From: Syntrophobacterales bacterium
GTDB taxonomy: Bacteria; Desulfobacterota; Desulfobaccia; Desulfobaccales; 0-14-0-80-60-11
NCBI GenBank assembly: GCA_020060385.1
Contig: JAGVAH010000138.1
Coordinates: forward strand, 1-36,865
DNA: 36,865 nt
Direction: 5' to 3'
In this document: positions 15,361-23,756 of the stretch, in pieces
Layout: every line of letters begins with the position of its first letter
Numbering within the stretch: position 1 is the first letter of the stretch
Made by a program: the position numbers and the translations under genes
The notes under the pieces: generated by a model
Databases searched by the model: none
The model's input: the letters and a program-made list of their open reading frames with translations, nothing else
Told to the model about the DNA's origin: nothing

Positions 15361-16254
15361 CTATCGCCCGTAACGGGGATCCGGGGTGTACATCCAGTAT
15401 TTTTGCCACCAGGGAATCTTGCGCCAGATAAAGAGCATCTTCAGGTAGTAGTGGTATTGGTGGCGGGCGATGGCCCGCACCACTTCCTGGGCGGCCCCGG
15501 GGGGGATGGCCGGGGTCTGGGGCTCGCAAGGCCGGGCCAGGATCTGGAAGGCGTCCCGGCGCCACACCTGGAGGTTATCCGTCTGCCAGCCGGCCTTGAG
15601 GAGCAGCCACTTGAGGGTCTGGGGCGAAAAATAAAAGTTGTGGGCCAGGGAAAAAAGCCGCCGGGGGCTGACCTTGGGGGCCAGGATATTGGGGGTTTCC
15701 AGAAAGAGGCGGGTTTCCGGGCGGGCCATCTCCCGGGCGCTCCGCAGAAACTCCAGGGGCTGGGGAAAGTGTTCGATGACGTGGGAGGCCAGGATCAGGT
15801 CGAACTTCTCCCCGGGGAGGTCCACTTCCTCAAAGCGGGCCTGGATGATGGGCAGGCCTCCCTGCCTCTGGGCGTGGGCGGCCTGTTCCGGGTCGGGCTC
15901 CACCCCCAGCACCTCCGCTCCCCGATCCTGGAGCTGGCCCAGGGCCAGGCCCCAACTGCACCCTATTTCCAAGACCCGCAAGCCCGGCCGGAAGAAGGGG
16001 CGGATTAAGGGCCACTGGCCGGCCCAGCGTCGCTCCAGCTTGCGGCGTTGCCTGGGGGTGATGCCCGCGCCGGTATGCCACTGGCTGGGGCTGATCTCCA
16101 ATTTCTGCCGGTGCTGGTCGACTACCGGGGGATAGTGATAAACCAGGCCGCAGTCCACACAGACCACGGTATTGAGCTGCAGGCCCCGCTCCCGGCGTTG
16201 CTTCAGGAGGCGGGTATGGTCCGTCTCGCAGATGGGACAGGTAATGGTGAGCAT
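15361..16254 (-). CDS. Zinc-ribbon class I SAM-dependent methyltransferase
   Basis: 297 residues. An N-terminal zinc ribbon (CPIC at 6-9, CVDC at 32-35) is followed by a Rossmann methyltransferase: motif I VLEIGCSWG at 94-102, an acidic GVEPD near 116-120 and a post-II segment LILASHVIEHF near 153-163. The pattern is that of Methyltransf_23/UbiG-like enzymes found in polysaccharide and secondary-metabolite clusters. The C-terminal ~60 residues are basic and aromatic. It is divergent from the radical SAM gene, and the 131-bp gap between them probably holds both promoters. The substrate is unknown. Confidence 0.85.
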   Translation of the reverse strand: MLTITCPICETDHTRLLKQRRERGLQLNTVVCVDCGLVYHYPPVVDQHRQKLEISPSQWHTGAGITPRQRRKLERRWAGQWPLIRPFFRPGLRVLEIGCSWGLALGQLQDRGAEVLGVEPDPEQAAHAQRQGGLPIIQARFEEVDLPGEKFDLILASHVIEHFPQPLEFLRSAREMARPETRLFLETPNILAPKVSPRRLFSLAHNFYFSPQTLKWLLLKAGWQTDNLQVWRRDAFQILARPCEPQTPAIPPGAAQEVVRAIARHQYHYYLKMLFIWRKIPWWQKYWMYTPDPRYGR

Positions 16255-16385
16255 GGACGCGGTCTTGGGAGCTATCTCCAGCAGGGCCTGGGGCCGGGGC
16301 TGTTCTTTTAGCTTGGCATCAGGCCGGTGATTGCATTAAATTAAAGATATACCGCCAAGCTTATCCGGATGGATTAAGGTTTTCA

Positions 16386-17699
16386 ATGAGAATATTACTG
16401 GTACAGCCCACGACCTGTTATCCTGACAAACGCCCCCTGCGCAGCCGCAGACGCTGGCTCCTGGGGATCACCCTCCCTTATTTGGCGGGCCTCACCCCCA
16501 GGGGCATCCACGTGGACCTGGTGGACGACCGCCTCTCCCCCATTCCCTTTCACCGCCATTACGACCTGGTGGGTATTACCGCCACCTGCGCCACGGCCAA
16601 GCGGGCCTTTGAAATCGCCGGCGAATTCCGGCGACTGGGCGTGCAGGTGGTGATGGGCGGATTTCACGTCACCCTCCATCCGGAAGAGGCCTTGGAGCAC
16701 TGCGACGCGGTGGTGGTGGGGGAGGCGGAAGCGGTGTGGGGCCAGGTCCTGGAGGATGCCCGGGTGCGGCGGCTTCAGCCCCGCTACCAGGCCCCGGAAT
16801 TTCACAATCTGGCCGGCCTGCCCCGGCCCCGCCTGGAGCTGGTGGATCTGCGGCGCTACCAGGTGAAGATCATCCCCACCCAGACCTCCCGGGGTTGCCC
16901 CTATCACTGCGCCTTCTGCGAGGTGCCCATAGTCTACGGCCATACCTACCGGCGCCGCCCCCTGGGAGAAGTGATCGAGGAAATCAAGGCCAACGTGAAG
17001 ATCACCGGCCGGAAAAAGATCTATTTCATTGATGACAATCTCACCGGCCACCGGGAATACGCCCGGGAGCTGTTCCAGGCCCTCATCCCCATGAACCTGC
17101 GCTGGAGCTGCCTGTGGACCATCAACACCTCCCGGGATGAAGAACTGCTGGACCTGGCCCAAAAATCCGGCTGCTACCACGTGAACATCGGCATCGAGAA
17201 CGTTTGCCAGGAGTCCATCGCCTCCATTGAGAAGGTGCAAAACCCGGTGAAGGAATATGAATGGCTCCTGGGCCGCCTCCGGGACCGGGGCATCTTTTAT
17301 TCCCTGAACTTCATGTTCGGACTGGATGGCGATCAGCGGCAACTCTTTGACGAAACCCTGGACTTTTTGCAGCGCATCAAGGCCCCCATGGCCTTTTTCA
17401 ACGTGGCCACCCCCCGGCGGGGCACCCCCATGTGGGAGCAGCTCCACCAGGAAGGCCGGGTGCACAACCCGGATGCGGAAAAATATCTGGGCATGATCTG
17501 CAATTTCATCCCCAAACAGATGACCCCGGAGGAATGCGAAGCCGGGGTCTGGCGCTGCTTCCAAAAATTCTATTCCTTTTCCTCCATCTGCCGCCGCCTG
17601 CTGATGCCCCCCAACCGCTATCTCTTCCAGGGATTGCCCAGCAATCTCTTCTTCCATTGGTCGGCATCCCGCAAGATCGACCCGGTGGATTTTTATTAG
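16386..17699 (+). CDS. B12-binding-type radical SAM protein
   Basis: 437 residues. Residues 1-130 resemble a cobalamin-binding Rossmann domain (ILLVQPTT..., LVGITATCATAKRA, VVMGGFHVTLHPEEAL), but a DxHxxG motif is not evident, as in many members. The radical SAM core starts at SRGCPYHCAFCE, with Cys171, Cys175 and Cys178 ligating the 4Fe-4S cluster, followed by IYFIDDNLTG and HVNIGIENV segments of the TIM barrel. The closest general class is the B12-binding radical SAM group that includes hopanoid and lipid methyltransferase-like enzymes. The exact reaction is unknown. The neighbouring methyltransferase may be functionally linked. Confidence 0.85.
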   Translation: MRILLVQPTTCYPDKRPLRSRRRWLLGITLPYLAGLTPRGIHVDLVDDRLSPIPFHRHYDLVGITATCATAKRAFEIAGEFRRLGVQVVMGGFHVTLHPEEALEHCDAVVVGEAEAVWGQVLEDARVRRLQPRYQAPEFHNLAGLPRPRLELVDLRRYQVKIIPTQTSRGCPYHCAFCEVPIVYGHTYRRRPLGEVIEEIKANVKITGRKKIYFIDDNLTGHREYARELFQALIPMNLRWSCLWTINTSRDEELLDLAQKSGCYHVNIGIENVCQESIASIEKVQNPVKEYEWLLGRLRDRGIFYSLNFMFGLDGDQRQLFDETLDFLQRIKAPMAFFNVATPRRGTPMWEQLHQEGRVHNPDAEKYLGMICNFIPKQMTPEECEAGVWRCFQKFYSFSSICRRLLMPPNRYLFQGLPSNLFFHWSASRKIDPVDFY

Positions 17700-17765
17700 T
17701 GAGCAGCAAGCAGTAAGCAGCAAAAATCCTCTCGGGCCCCTTTTTCACTGCTTATTGCTCACTGT
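17697..17765. repeat. Imperfect palindrome between converging genes
   Basis: GTGAGCAGCAAGCAGTAAGCAG near 17701 pairs partly with CTGCTTATTGCTCACTG near 17748-17764, enclosing a C/T-rich loop. It sits just past the radical SAM stop and may serve as a transcript end for both sides. It resembles the other A/G-CAG type intergenic repeats of this window. Confidence 0.45.
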
Positions 17766-17828
17766 TTACAGCTCATCACGTTTATTATAGTTGCTAATCG
17801 GTGTTGGGAAGAGCAAGTGCCGAATTTT

Positions 17829-20800
17829 TTAAAATCCAACGATCCTCTTTTTCCCGTGGGTTTCGATTGTCAACTCTTCAAAAAAAGTTACCGAATCGGC
17901 CTTAGTCCAGAGACCTAAGTAGCCGGTTAACGGCCTCTCGGCGGTGTATTCCAGGAGCAGTTGGTCATCCAGATAACCTTTCAGGGTAATGCCCTTGATC
18001 TCCACGGAGATGAGGTACCACTGATCCTTTTTGATTTCATGCTGCACGGTGGCCCGGGTCAACCGTTTGTTATTGACGTATTCGAAGAGAATGACGTTGT
18101 CTTCCAGGGCATTTATCCGGAGAACGAAGTAGTTGTTGATGTTGCGGATGCCGAAGGCCAGGCCCCCGGCCTGGTCCACGCTGCCGGCTGCGGGCTTGGC
18201 TCGCACCTTGAGAACCGCGTCTCCGACTTCGCTGTCCTTGGCGATGGCCAGGGGGAAATAATAATAGGCCTCGATATTATCCAGGAGTTCCTGATACCTG
18301 GCTCCCATCATCTTGCCCATAAAATTGGCCATTCCCGAGGTGAGGCTGTTGCCATAATCGGAGCCGTCTTGCAAGAGGAGAACGCGCCCCACCTCCTGGA
18401 CTCGCTTCCAGTTGCCGGTGTGGGTGTAAAACCCGGGTATCCTGATCTCCTGGGCCCGATTAAGAAAATCATAGTCGCCGGCAAAAAACGCCTCGATTAT
18501 CCGGGTCATTTCGGCTTCGTTGCCGATGGCCATATCCAGCAGGCGGCTGGAGGCCAGCAACCGCCCCACCTGGTCCAAGGTATTCTCCATGGAGCTGCGG
18601 TCGAGGCCGGTCAGGGAGGCTTCCAGGAGATCCCCCGTAAGGTTGATTTTGAAGTTGAGCATGAACAGGACATTGCCTAAGAAGGTGAGGCGCAGGGACT
18701 TCCCATAGTAGGTGCCCGCGCCCCCTGCAAATTGCAGGGAGATGTAGTTCTGGTCGGGAATGTCGCTTAAAAAGGCATCCAGGTTGGCAAAGTGGTAGCC
18801 GAACTTGGCGCTCAGGTTCACGTACTCTCTGGAAAGAATGGCGTAACTGTCTCCTCCCGGCAGATTCTCAGGTCCCGTCATGACCCCCCGGGCCATGAGT
18901 TGCATAAAATTTCCGGCATCCACGGCTACACTGCCCTTCCAGGTGATGCCGGGATGACAGAAGCCCTTCCACAAGGAGCGCATGGGGATAGACTCCAGGT
19001 GATCCCGGGTGACTTCGTCACAGGTGGTAAGCCCTGGCCTCAGCCCTCCCCCCAGGTCAACGAGGTGCAATACCAGGGGAATGTCGGTGGTCAGTTTAAC
19101 GGAGATAACACCCTCAACTCCCTCTCCGGAAAGCCCGAACATCTCTCTGACCACCTTCTCATGTGCGAACCGGATGACGTCGTGGACGGTTTGGCACCCT
19201 GAAGGCGCGAAAGATGGGTCCTGCGGGTCAGTGAGGTTCAGGGGCGCCACCTTATCCAAGAAGGCCCGCATCCGCCGGTGCAGGGGGCTGTCGAACAGGT
19301 GCCTTTTTATCGGCTTGGCCGCAGCCGCGAGTTCCGGGACGATCTCCTGATAAACGGTAGCCCGGTCTGCCACTAAGGTGATGGGCTCCCCCTCGGACAA
19401 CCGGGTCGTGGCCAGTCCGGTATCGAACAGGGCCGGCACGCCGAACTCCCGGGCCACGGATGCCAGATGGCTGGTGACGCTGCCGATGTCGGTGATGATT
19501 CCCTTAATTTTTCCCATGAGGCGGGCGTGATCGGGGGAGGCGGTGCGGGCCACCAGAATGGCGTCCTCCGGCAGGGGACGGGATGGGTCACCCCCGGCCA
19601 GATGGACCCGGCCCACCGCGATGCCGGGGGAAGCGGCCTGACCTCCGGAGACCAGGAGGGGGTGATCTGGGAAGTCCTGGGGCAGCGCCTCCGCTTCGGG
19701 TTTGCCCTGGATCAGCCCCAGGGGCCGGGATTGGAGAAAATAGAGCTTCCCCTGTTGGTCTACGGCCCACTCCACATCCTGGGGGCCCTGGTAGTATTCC
19801 TCCAGCCGCAGGCCATACCGGGCCAGGGCCAGTACCGTGTCGTCGTCCAGGGATGGGAGTTCCTGCTCCCCGGCCAGCACTGCTTCCAGACGGGTGCCGC
19901 CTTCCTTCAGATTAACCAGGCGTTCCGTTTTCTTGCCGATGACCCGTTGCCCAATGGTCACGGTGGCCTTGTCCACGTAAAATTCATCAGCCGCGGCTTC
20001 GCCGCTCACTAGGAGCTCCCCAAGGCCCCAGACGGAGTTGATCTTCAGGAGGTTGGAGTCCGGACGGGATGGGTCCACGGTATAGAGGACACCGCTGGCC
20101 CGGGAGTCAACCATGACGATCCCGGCCACGCACATCTGCGTGTCCCGGTCCTCTAAACCATAGCGCAACCGGTAGGAAATGGCTCGGGGAGCATACTTGC
20201 TGGCCACCACCAACTTATAGGCTTCCAGGAGGTTGTCTTGGGTAACGTTCAACTCGGTGGCATATTGCCCGGCGAAGGAGGCCTCCGTGTCTTCCCCTAC
20301 CGCGCTGCTGCGCATGGCCAGGCGCACGCCGGGGTGCGTTTTCGCTTCCAGTTCCCGGTAGGCCTGGGAGATTTCCGCGGCCAAGCCGGTGGGGACCTGG
20401 GCCTGAATGATCAGGTCCCGAATGGCCTGGCTCTTTTCTTCCAGGTCTTCCAGGTTGTCGGGGGAAAGCCCCGCCAATAGCTCTGCTATGGTTTTGGCCA
20501 GACCGGTTTCCTGGAGAAAAAGCTCTAGGGCCCCCGCAGTAACCACGAACCCCGGGGGGATGGGCGCATCCAGATATTTATGGATGAGGGCCAGATTGGT
20601 GGCCTTGCTGCCGGCGACGGTCACCTGGTCGGGGCCCAGGGTCTCCAGGGGCAGCACCAGTTCCCCCCCCGGCGGGGGAGGCGCGGCAGCAAATATCGGC
20701 TCAATTTCCCGGTCGATGCGGTCCGATACCCGGGAAAGTTCTTCGTACTTCCCCGGAGCCAATCCGTTCAATGCCTTTACCAGGTTGTCCGTAGCCGCCG

Positions 20801-21008
20801 CGAGCTGGCGGTATTGCTTCTCCACCCCGGCCATGGTGAAGGGGCCGCTCCCGTAATAGAGCTGCTCCAACTCCGAGATGATCCCCAGTGCGGCCCGGTT
20901 GTTGGCGAGAAAGTCCATGAAATGGTTGTATTTCTTCGCAATCACCCCTTCATCGGTGATCAGAAAGTGGCAGACTTGCTTTCTCGAAAACAGATCCCGG
21001 ATGCCCAT
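17829..21008 (-). CDS. PEP-synthase/PPDK-like phosphotransferase with novel C-terminus and lectin-like domain
   Basis: 1059 residues. After a helical N-terminus (1-110), residues ~125-430 are the ATP-grasp-like PEP/pyruvate-binding domain (GSKATNLALI at 133-142, RSSAVGED at 233-240, a DVEWAVD...LYFLQSRP end at 411-429). Residues ~450-560 are the swivelling phosphohistidine domain, with His514 in GSVTSHLASVAREFGVPA. The usual PEP/pyruvate TIM barrel is absent. Residues ~575-905 are an unassigned region (VKLTTDIPLVLHLVDLGGGL near 638-656), and ~915-1050 are beta-rich and read as a concanavalin/LamG- or DUF1080-like sandwich (YFVLRINALEDNVILFEYVN; WYLISVEIKG; GYLGLWTKA). It can probably autophosphorylate from ATP, but the acceptor is unknown. 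It follows marC by 25 nt on the same strand. Confidence 0.85.
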   Translation of the reverse strand: MGIRDLFSRKQVCHFLITDEGVIAKKYNHFMDFLANNRAALGIISELEQLYYGSGPFTMAGVEKQYRQLAAATDNLVKALNGLAPGKYEELSRVSDRIDREIEPIFAAAPPPPGGELVLPLETLGPDQVTVAGSKATNLALIHKYLDAPIPPGFVVTAGALELFLQETGLAKTIAELLAGLSPDNLEDLEEKSQAIRDLIIQAQVPTGLAAEISQAYRELEAKTHPGVRLAMRSSAVGEDTEASFAGQYATELNVTQDNLLEAYKLVVASKYAPRAISYRLRYGLEDRDTQMCVAGIVMVDSRASGVLYTVDPSRPDSNLLKINSVWGLGELLVSGEAAADEFYVDKATVTIGQRVIGKKTERLVNLKEGGTRLEAVLAGEQELPSLDDDTVLALARYGLRLEEYYQGPQDVEWAVDQQGKLYFLQSRPLGLIQGKPEAEALPQDFPDHPLLVSGGQAASPGIAVGRVHLAGGDPSRPLPEDAILVARTASPDHARLMGKIKGIITDIGSVTSHLASVAREFGVPALFDTGLATTRLSEGEPITLVADRATVYQEIVPELAAAAKPIKRHLFDSPLHRRMRAFLDKVAPLNLTDPQDPSFAPSGCQTVHDVIRFAHEKVVREMFGLSGEGVEGVISVKLTTDIPLVLHLVDLGGGLRPGLTTCDEVTRDHLESIPMRSLWKGFCHPGITWKGSVAVDAGNFMQLMARGVMTGPENLPGGDSYAILSREYVNLSAKFGYHFANLDAFLSDIPDQNYISLQFAGGAGTYYGKSLRLTFLGNVLFMLNFKINLTGDLLEASLTGLDRSSMENTLDQVGRLLASSRLLDMAIGNEAEMTRIIEAFFAGDYDFLNRAQEIRIPGFYTHTGNWKRVQEVGRVLLLQDGSDYGNSLTSGMANFMGKMMGARYQELLDNIEAYYYFPLAIAKDSEVGDAVLKVRAKPAAGSVDQAGGLAFGIRNINNYFVLRINALEDNVILFEYVNNKRLTRATVQHEIKKDQWYLISVEIKGITLKGYLDDQLLLEYTAERPLTGYLGLWTKADSVTFFEELTIETHGKKRIVGF

Positions 21009-21033
21009 AGCGTTCCTTTCTTAAAGTTACTTA

Positions 21034-21684
21034 TTAATTCCAGCCCGGGAAGGCCGTGCGCAGCCCCTGGATGACGAATTCCACCGCCAAAGCCGCCAGG
21101 ATCAGGCCCATGATGCGGGTCAGCAGCCGCAGGCCACTTTCCTTCAGATGGCTGAGAAGCTGCTCGGCAAACCTGAAGACCACATAGGTCAAGAACATGA
21201 TGAGACCCAGGGCCAGCACCAGGAGCCCGTCTTCCAGGGGGGAGTGGGAGCGGCTGGTGAGCACCAGGATGGTGGAGATGGCTCCGGGACCGGCCAGCAA
21301 GGGCATGGTCATGGGCACCAGGGCGATATCCCGGTAGTCGGTAGCTACCAGGCTGGAGGAGGTGTCCAGGCGGTTGAAATGTCCCCGGCCTTCCAGCATG
21401 TCAAAGGCGATGCGGAAGAGGATGAGGCCCCCGGCGATTTGAAAGGCCGGCAGGCTGATGCCGAAAAAGTTGAGGAAGACCCGGCCGACGAAAATGAAGA
21501 GGCTCAGGATCAAAAAGGCATAGAGGCAGGCATGCCGGGCCAGTTTGCGCCGCTCCGGGGGCGCCGCGGCCTGGGACAGGGCCAGGTATGGAAAGACATT
21601 GCCCGAGGGATCGATGATGACGAAGAGGGAGATCAGGGCAGTGATCAAAAAGGAGATGGCAGACCCGGAAAATCCCGTGAACAT
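21034..21684 (-). CDS. MarC-family integral membrane protein
   Basis: The frame is open from 21870, but ATG 21684 starts directly at the first membrane helix and has GGAGG upstream, with long spacing. The 216-residue protein has about six hydrophobic segments (ISFLITALISLFVIIDP, ACLYAFLILSLFIFVG, LPAFQIAGGLILFRIAF, and others) and the family-typical sequence ALVPMTMPLLAGPGAIST. MarC/UPF0056 proteins sit in the inner membrane; a role in amino acid or small-molecule export was proposed but is not settled. A TATAAT box on the minus strand (21754-21759) lies in the divergent gap. The PEP-synthase-like gene is next in the same direction. Confidence 0.88.
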   Translation of the reverse strand: MFTGFSGSAISFLITALISLFVIIDPSGNVFPYLALSQAAAPPERRKLARHACLYAFLILSLFIFVGRVFLNFFGISLPAFQIAGGLILFRIAFDMLEGRGHFNRLDTSSSLVATDYRDIALVPMTMPLLAGPGAISTILVLTSRSHSPLEDGLLVLALGLIMFLTYVVFRFAEQLLSHLKESGLRLLTRIMGLILAALAVEFVIQGLRTAFPGWN

Positions 21685-21781
21685 AATGGCAAAATAAGGA
21701 CCTCCAGGGAAAAGGTCAAGGGCGTTGCCGTCAGGGAGCAGATAGGAGCATATATTATATACAATTTTAGTAGGATATAGC

Positions 21782-21811
21782 TTGACAGGCGCCGCATCTT
21801 TCTGAGATAAT
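21782..21811 (+). promoter_or_regulatory. Near-consensus sigma-70 promoter of the homocysteine operon
   Basis: A perfect TTGACA (21782-21787) and GATAAT (21806-21811) with 18 bp between them point toward the NIL-ferredoxin gene. The transcript would start near 21818, leaving a leader of about 115 nt. It is the best-matched promoter in the window. Confidence 0.7.
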
Positions 21812-21828
21812 TGCCGTAAGATGGGGGG

Positions 21829-21906
21829 CCGGAGGGAGGACTCTCCGGCCGCGGCGCCGGGAGAAAACAAGAGCGACCTGACGGGCCGCTCTTATTTGGT
21901 TTCTCC
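21829..21906 (+). promoter_or_regulatory. Two-hairpin mRNA leader before the homocysteine operon
   Basis: Hairpin 1: CCGGAG 21829-21834 with 21843-21848. Hairpin 2: a composite stem with outer arms 21860-21868/21899-21906 and inner arms AAGAGCG 21869-21875/21887-21893, tetraloop-like TGAC, and an unpaired ATTTG on the 3' side. The inner hairpin followed by ATTTGGTTT looks like a weak terminator, so attenuation is possible. It does not match the SAM-I, SAM-II or SAH riboswitch patterns that I know. Confidence 0.45.
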
Positions 21907-21933
21907 TCTGGGCAAAGGATTGAGGATAGGGCC

Positions 21934-22356
21934 ATGCACGCGGAAATGCTGGTGTTACAATTTCCCCGGGAAGTGGTGGACCAGCCCATCATCTACCGGC
22001 TGGTCAAGGATTTCTCCCTGGAGTTCAATCTCCTCAGAGCCGCCATCAACCCCCAGCAAGAAGGGTTGATCGTCATGGAACTCAGGGGCCATCCCCAGGA
22101 TTTCCGCCGGGGCCTCAAGTACTTGCGGAAAGCCGGCGTCAAGGTGCGCCAGGTGGCCCGGGAGGTGGGCCGCAACGAGGAAAGCTGTTATCAATGCGGC
22201 ACCTGCACCGCAGTCTGCCCCACCAGGGCCCTGTATATCGAGCGACCCGCAATGGCCGTGGCCTTCGACGCCGCCAGATGCAGCGCCTGCGAGCTTTGCT
22301 GCCAGGTCTGTCCGGCCCACGCCATGGAGGTGCGGCTCAACCGGGAGGCGGTGTGA
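21934..22356 (+). CDS. NIL-domain ferredoxin (homocysteine synthesis partner)
   Basis: 140 residues. An N-terminal NIL domain (residues ~4-78) precedes a two-cluster ferredoxin: Cys85, 88, 91, 95 (CYQCGTCTAVCP) and Cys116, 119, 122, 126 with an extra Cys123 (CSACELCCQVCP). Its relative in methanogens (MA1822) works with a DUF39 protein (MA1821) to make homocysteine from aspartate semialdehyde and sulfide, the ferredoxin part supplying electrons. The DUF39 gene is immediately downstream here, which strengthens the assignment. The start is ATG 21934 behind GAGGATAGG. Confidence 0.88.
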   Translation: MHAEMLVLQFPREVVDQPIIYRLVKDFSLEFNLLRAAINPQQEGLIVMELRGHPQDFRRGLKYLRKAGVKVRQVAREVGRNEESCYQCGTCTAVCPTRALYIERPAMAVAFDAARCSACELCCQVCPAHAMEVRLNREAV

Positions 22357-22443
22357 AGTGGAGAAGCAGCCGATAAGAACTGAAAAAGATCAATATTTGG
22401 GGAGACGTTTTCACAGGGGCGCCCAGGCCCGGGGGGATAAGGC

Positions 22444-23652
22444 ATGGCCAACTACCAGGTAAATAAAACTTACCAGGAAATTAATGAAAAGATCAAAAAA
22501 GGCCAGGCAGTGGTGGTCACCGCCGAAGAGATCATCGACATCGTGCGCCGCAAAGGGGAAGCGGAGGCGGCCCGCACGGTGGACGTGGTCACCACCGGCA
22601 CCTTTTCCCCCATGTGCTCCTCGGGCGCGATCCTCAATTTCGGCCATACCAAGCCGCCCATCAAGGCCTCCCGGGTGTGGCTCAACAACGTTCCGGCGTA
22701 CGCCGGCCTGGCCGCGGTGGACGTCTATCTGGGGGCCACCGAACCGGCTGGGGACGATCCCCTGAACAAGGTGTACCCGGGGGAGTTTAAATACGGCGGC
22801 GGCCATGTGATTCAGGACCTGGTGGCCGGGAAGGCCGTCCACCTGGTGGCGGAGGCCTATGGCACCGACTGCTACCCCAACAAACGGGTGGAGAAAGACG
22901 TCACCTTAGGGCAGTTGCCCAACGCGGTGCTCTTCAACCCCCGCAACTGCTACCAGAACTATAACTGTGCGGTCAACCTCTCCAACCGCACCATTTATAC
23001 CTATATGGGGCCTCTCAGGCCCCGGGCCGGGAACGCCAATTTTTGTACCGCCGGCCAGCTCAGCCCCCTGTTCAATGATCCCTATTACCGCACCATCGGC
23101 ATCGGCACCCGCATCTTCCTGGGGGGCGGGGTGGGATACGTCTGCTTTCCCGGCACCCAGCACAATCCCGGCAAACCCCGGGGGGAAAACGGCATCCCTT
23201 TAGGCCCCGCGGGCACCCTGATGGTCATGGGGGATCTGCAAAAGATGAGCGCCCGTTACCTGGTGGGCGTCAGCCTCTTGGGCTATGGCTGCTCCCTGAC
23301 CGTGGGCCTGGGCATCCCCATTCCTCTGCTCAACGAAGAAATCGCCCACTTTTGCGCGGTGACGGACGATCAGCTCCTGGCCCCGGTGGTGGACTACGGC
23401 CACGACTACCCGGAGGCCACCGGCCGCATCCTGGGCCACGTCACTTACACCCAGCTAAAAAGCGGCAAGATGGACCTGGACGGCCAGGAAGTCCTTACCG
23501 TCCCCCTCTCCAGCCTGGTCAGGGCCCGGGAAGTGGCCCAACTTCTGAAGGAATGGATACAGAAAGGCCAGTTCCTCCTGGGAGAACCCGTGGAACTGCT
23601 CCCCGGCAGCGACGCAATCCACTGCGTGCCCACGGCCAGCCGGGATAGTTGA
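22444..23652 (+). CDS. Aspartate-semialdehyde sulfurtransferase (HcyBio/DUF39)
   Basis: 402 residues of the homocysteine biosynthesis (DUF39) family. It condenses L-aspartate semialdehyde with sulfide to give homocysteine, bypassing O-acyl-homoserine. Cys58 in TFSPMCSSGAILNFGH corresponds to the essential Cys near residue 54 of the methanogen enzyme. Other family segments are IKASRVWLNNVPAYAGLAAVD, PRNCYQNYNCAVNLSNRTIYT and LGGGVGYVCFPGTQHNPG. It follows the NIL-ferredoxin gene by 87 nt and would share its promoter and leader. This route suits an anaerobe living at high sulfide. Confidence 0.9.
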   Translation: MANYQVNKTYQEINEKIKKGQAVVVTAEEIIDIVRRKGEAEAARTVDVVTTGTFSPMCSSGAILNFGHTKPPIKASRVWLNNVPAYAGLAAVDVYLGATEPAGDDPLNKVYPGEFKYGGGHVIQDLVAGKAVHLVAEAYGTDCYPNKRVEKDVTLGQLPNAVLFNPRNCYQNYNCAVNLSNRTIYTYMGPLRPRAGNANFCTAGQLSPLFNDPYYRTIGIGTRIFLGGGVGYVCFPGTQHNPGKPRGENGIPLGPAGTLMVMGDLQKMSARYLVGVSLLGYGCSLTVGLGIPIPLLNEEIAHFCAVTDDQLLAPVVDYGHDYPEATGRILGHVTYTQLKSGKMDLDGQEVLTVPLSSLVRAREVAQLLKEWIQKGQFLLGEPVELLPGSDAIHCVPTASRDS

Positions 23653-23658
23653 AGGGAC

Positions 23659-23711
23659 AGTGGTCAGTTTTTGGTTTTTGGTAAAAATTCTCTTTTCCAA
23701 TACTGACTACT
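23659..23711. repeat. Short inverted repeat, AGTGGTCAGT family
   Basis: AGTGGTCAGT at 23659-23668 pairs with ACTGACTACT at 23702-23711 with one mismatch. It lies between the homocysteine gene and the LarE-like gene and resembles the repeats at 15259 and 36605. Confidence 0.5.
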
Positions 23712-23756
23712 GATTACTTGCGAATATGTCTGACTGTCTGGGATCATCCCCACTAC

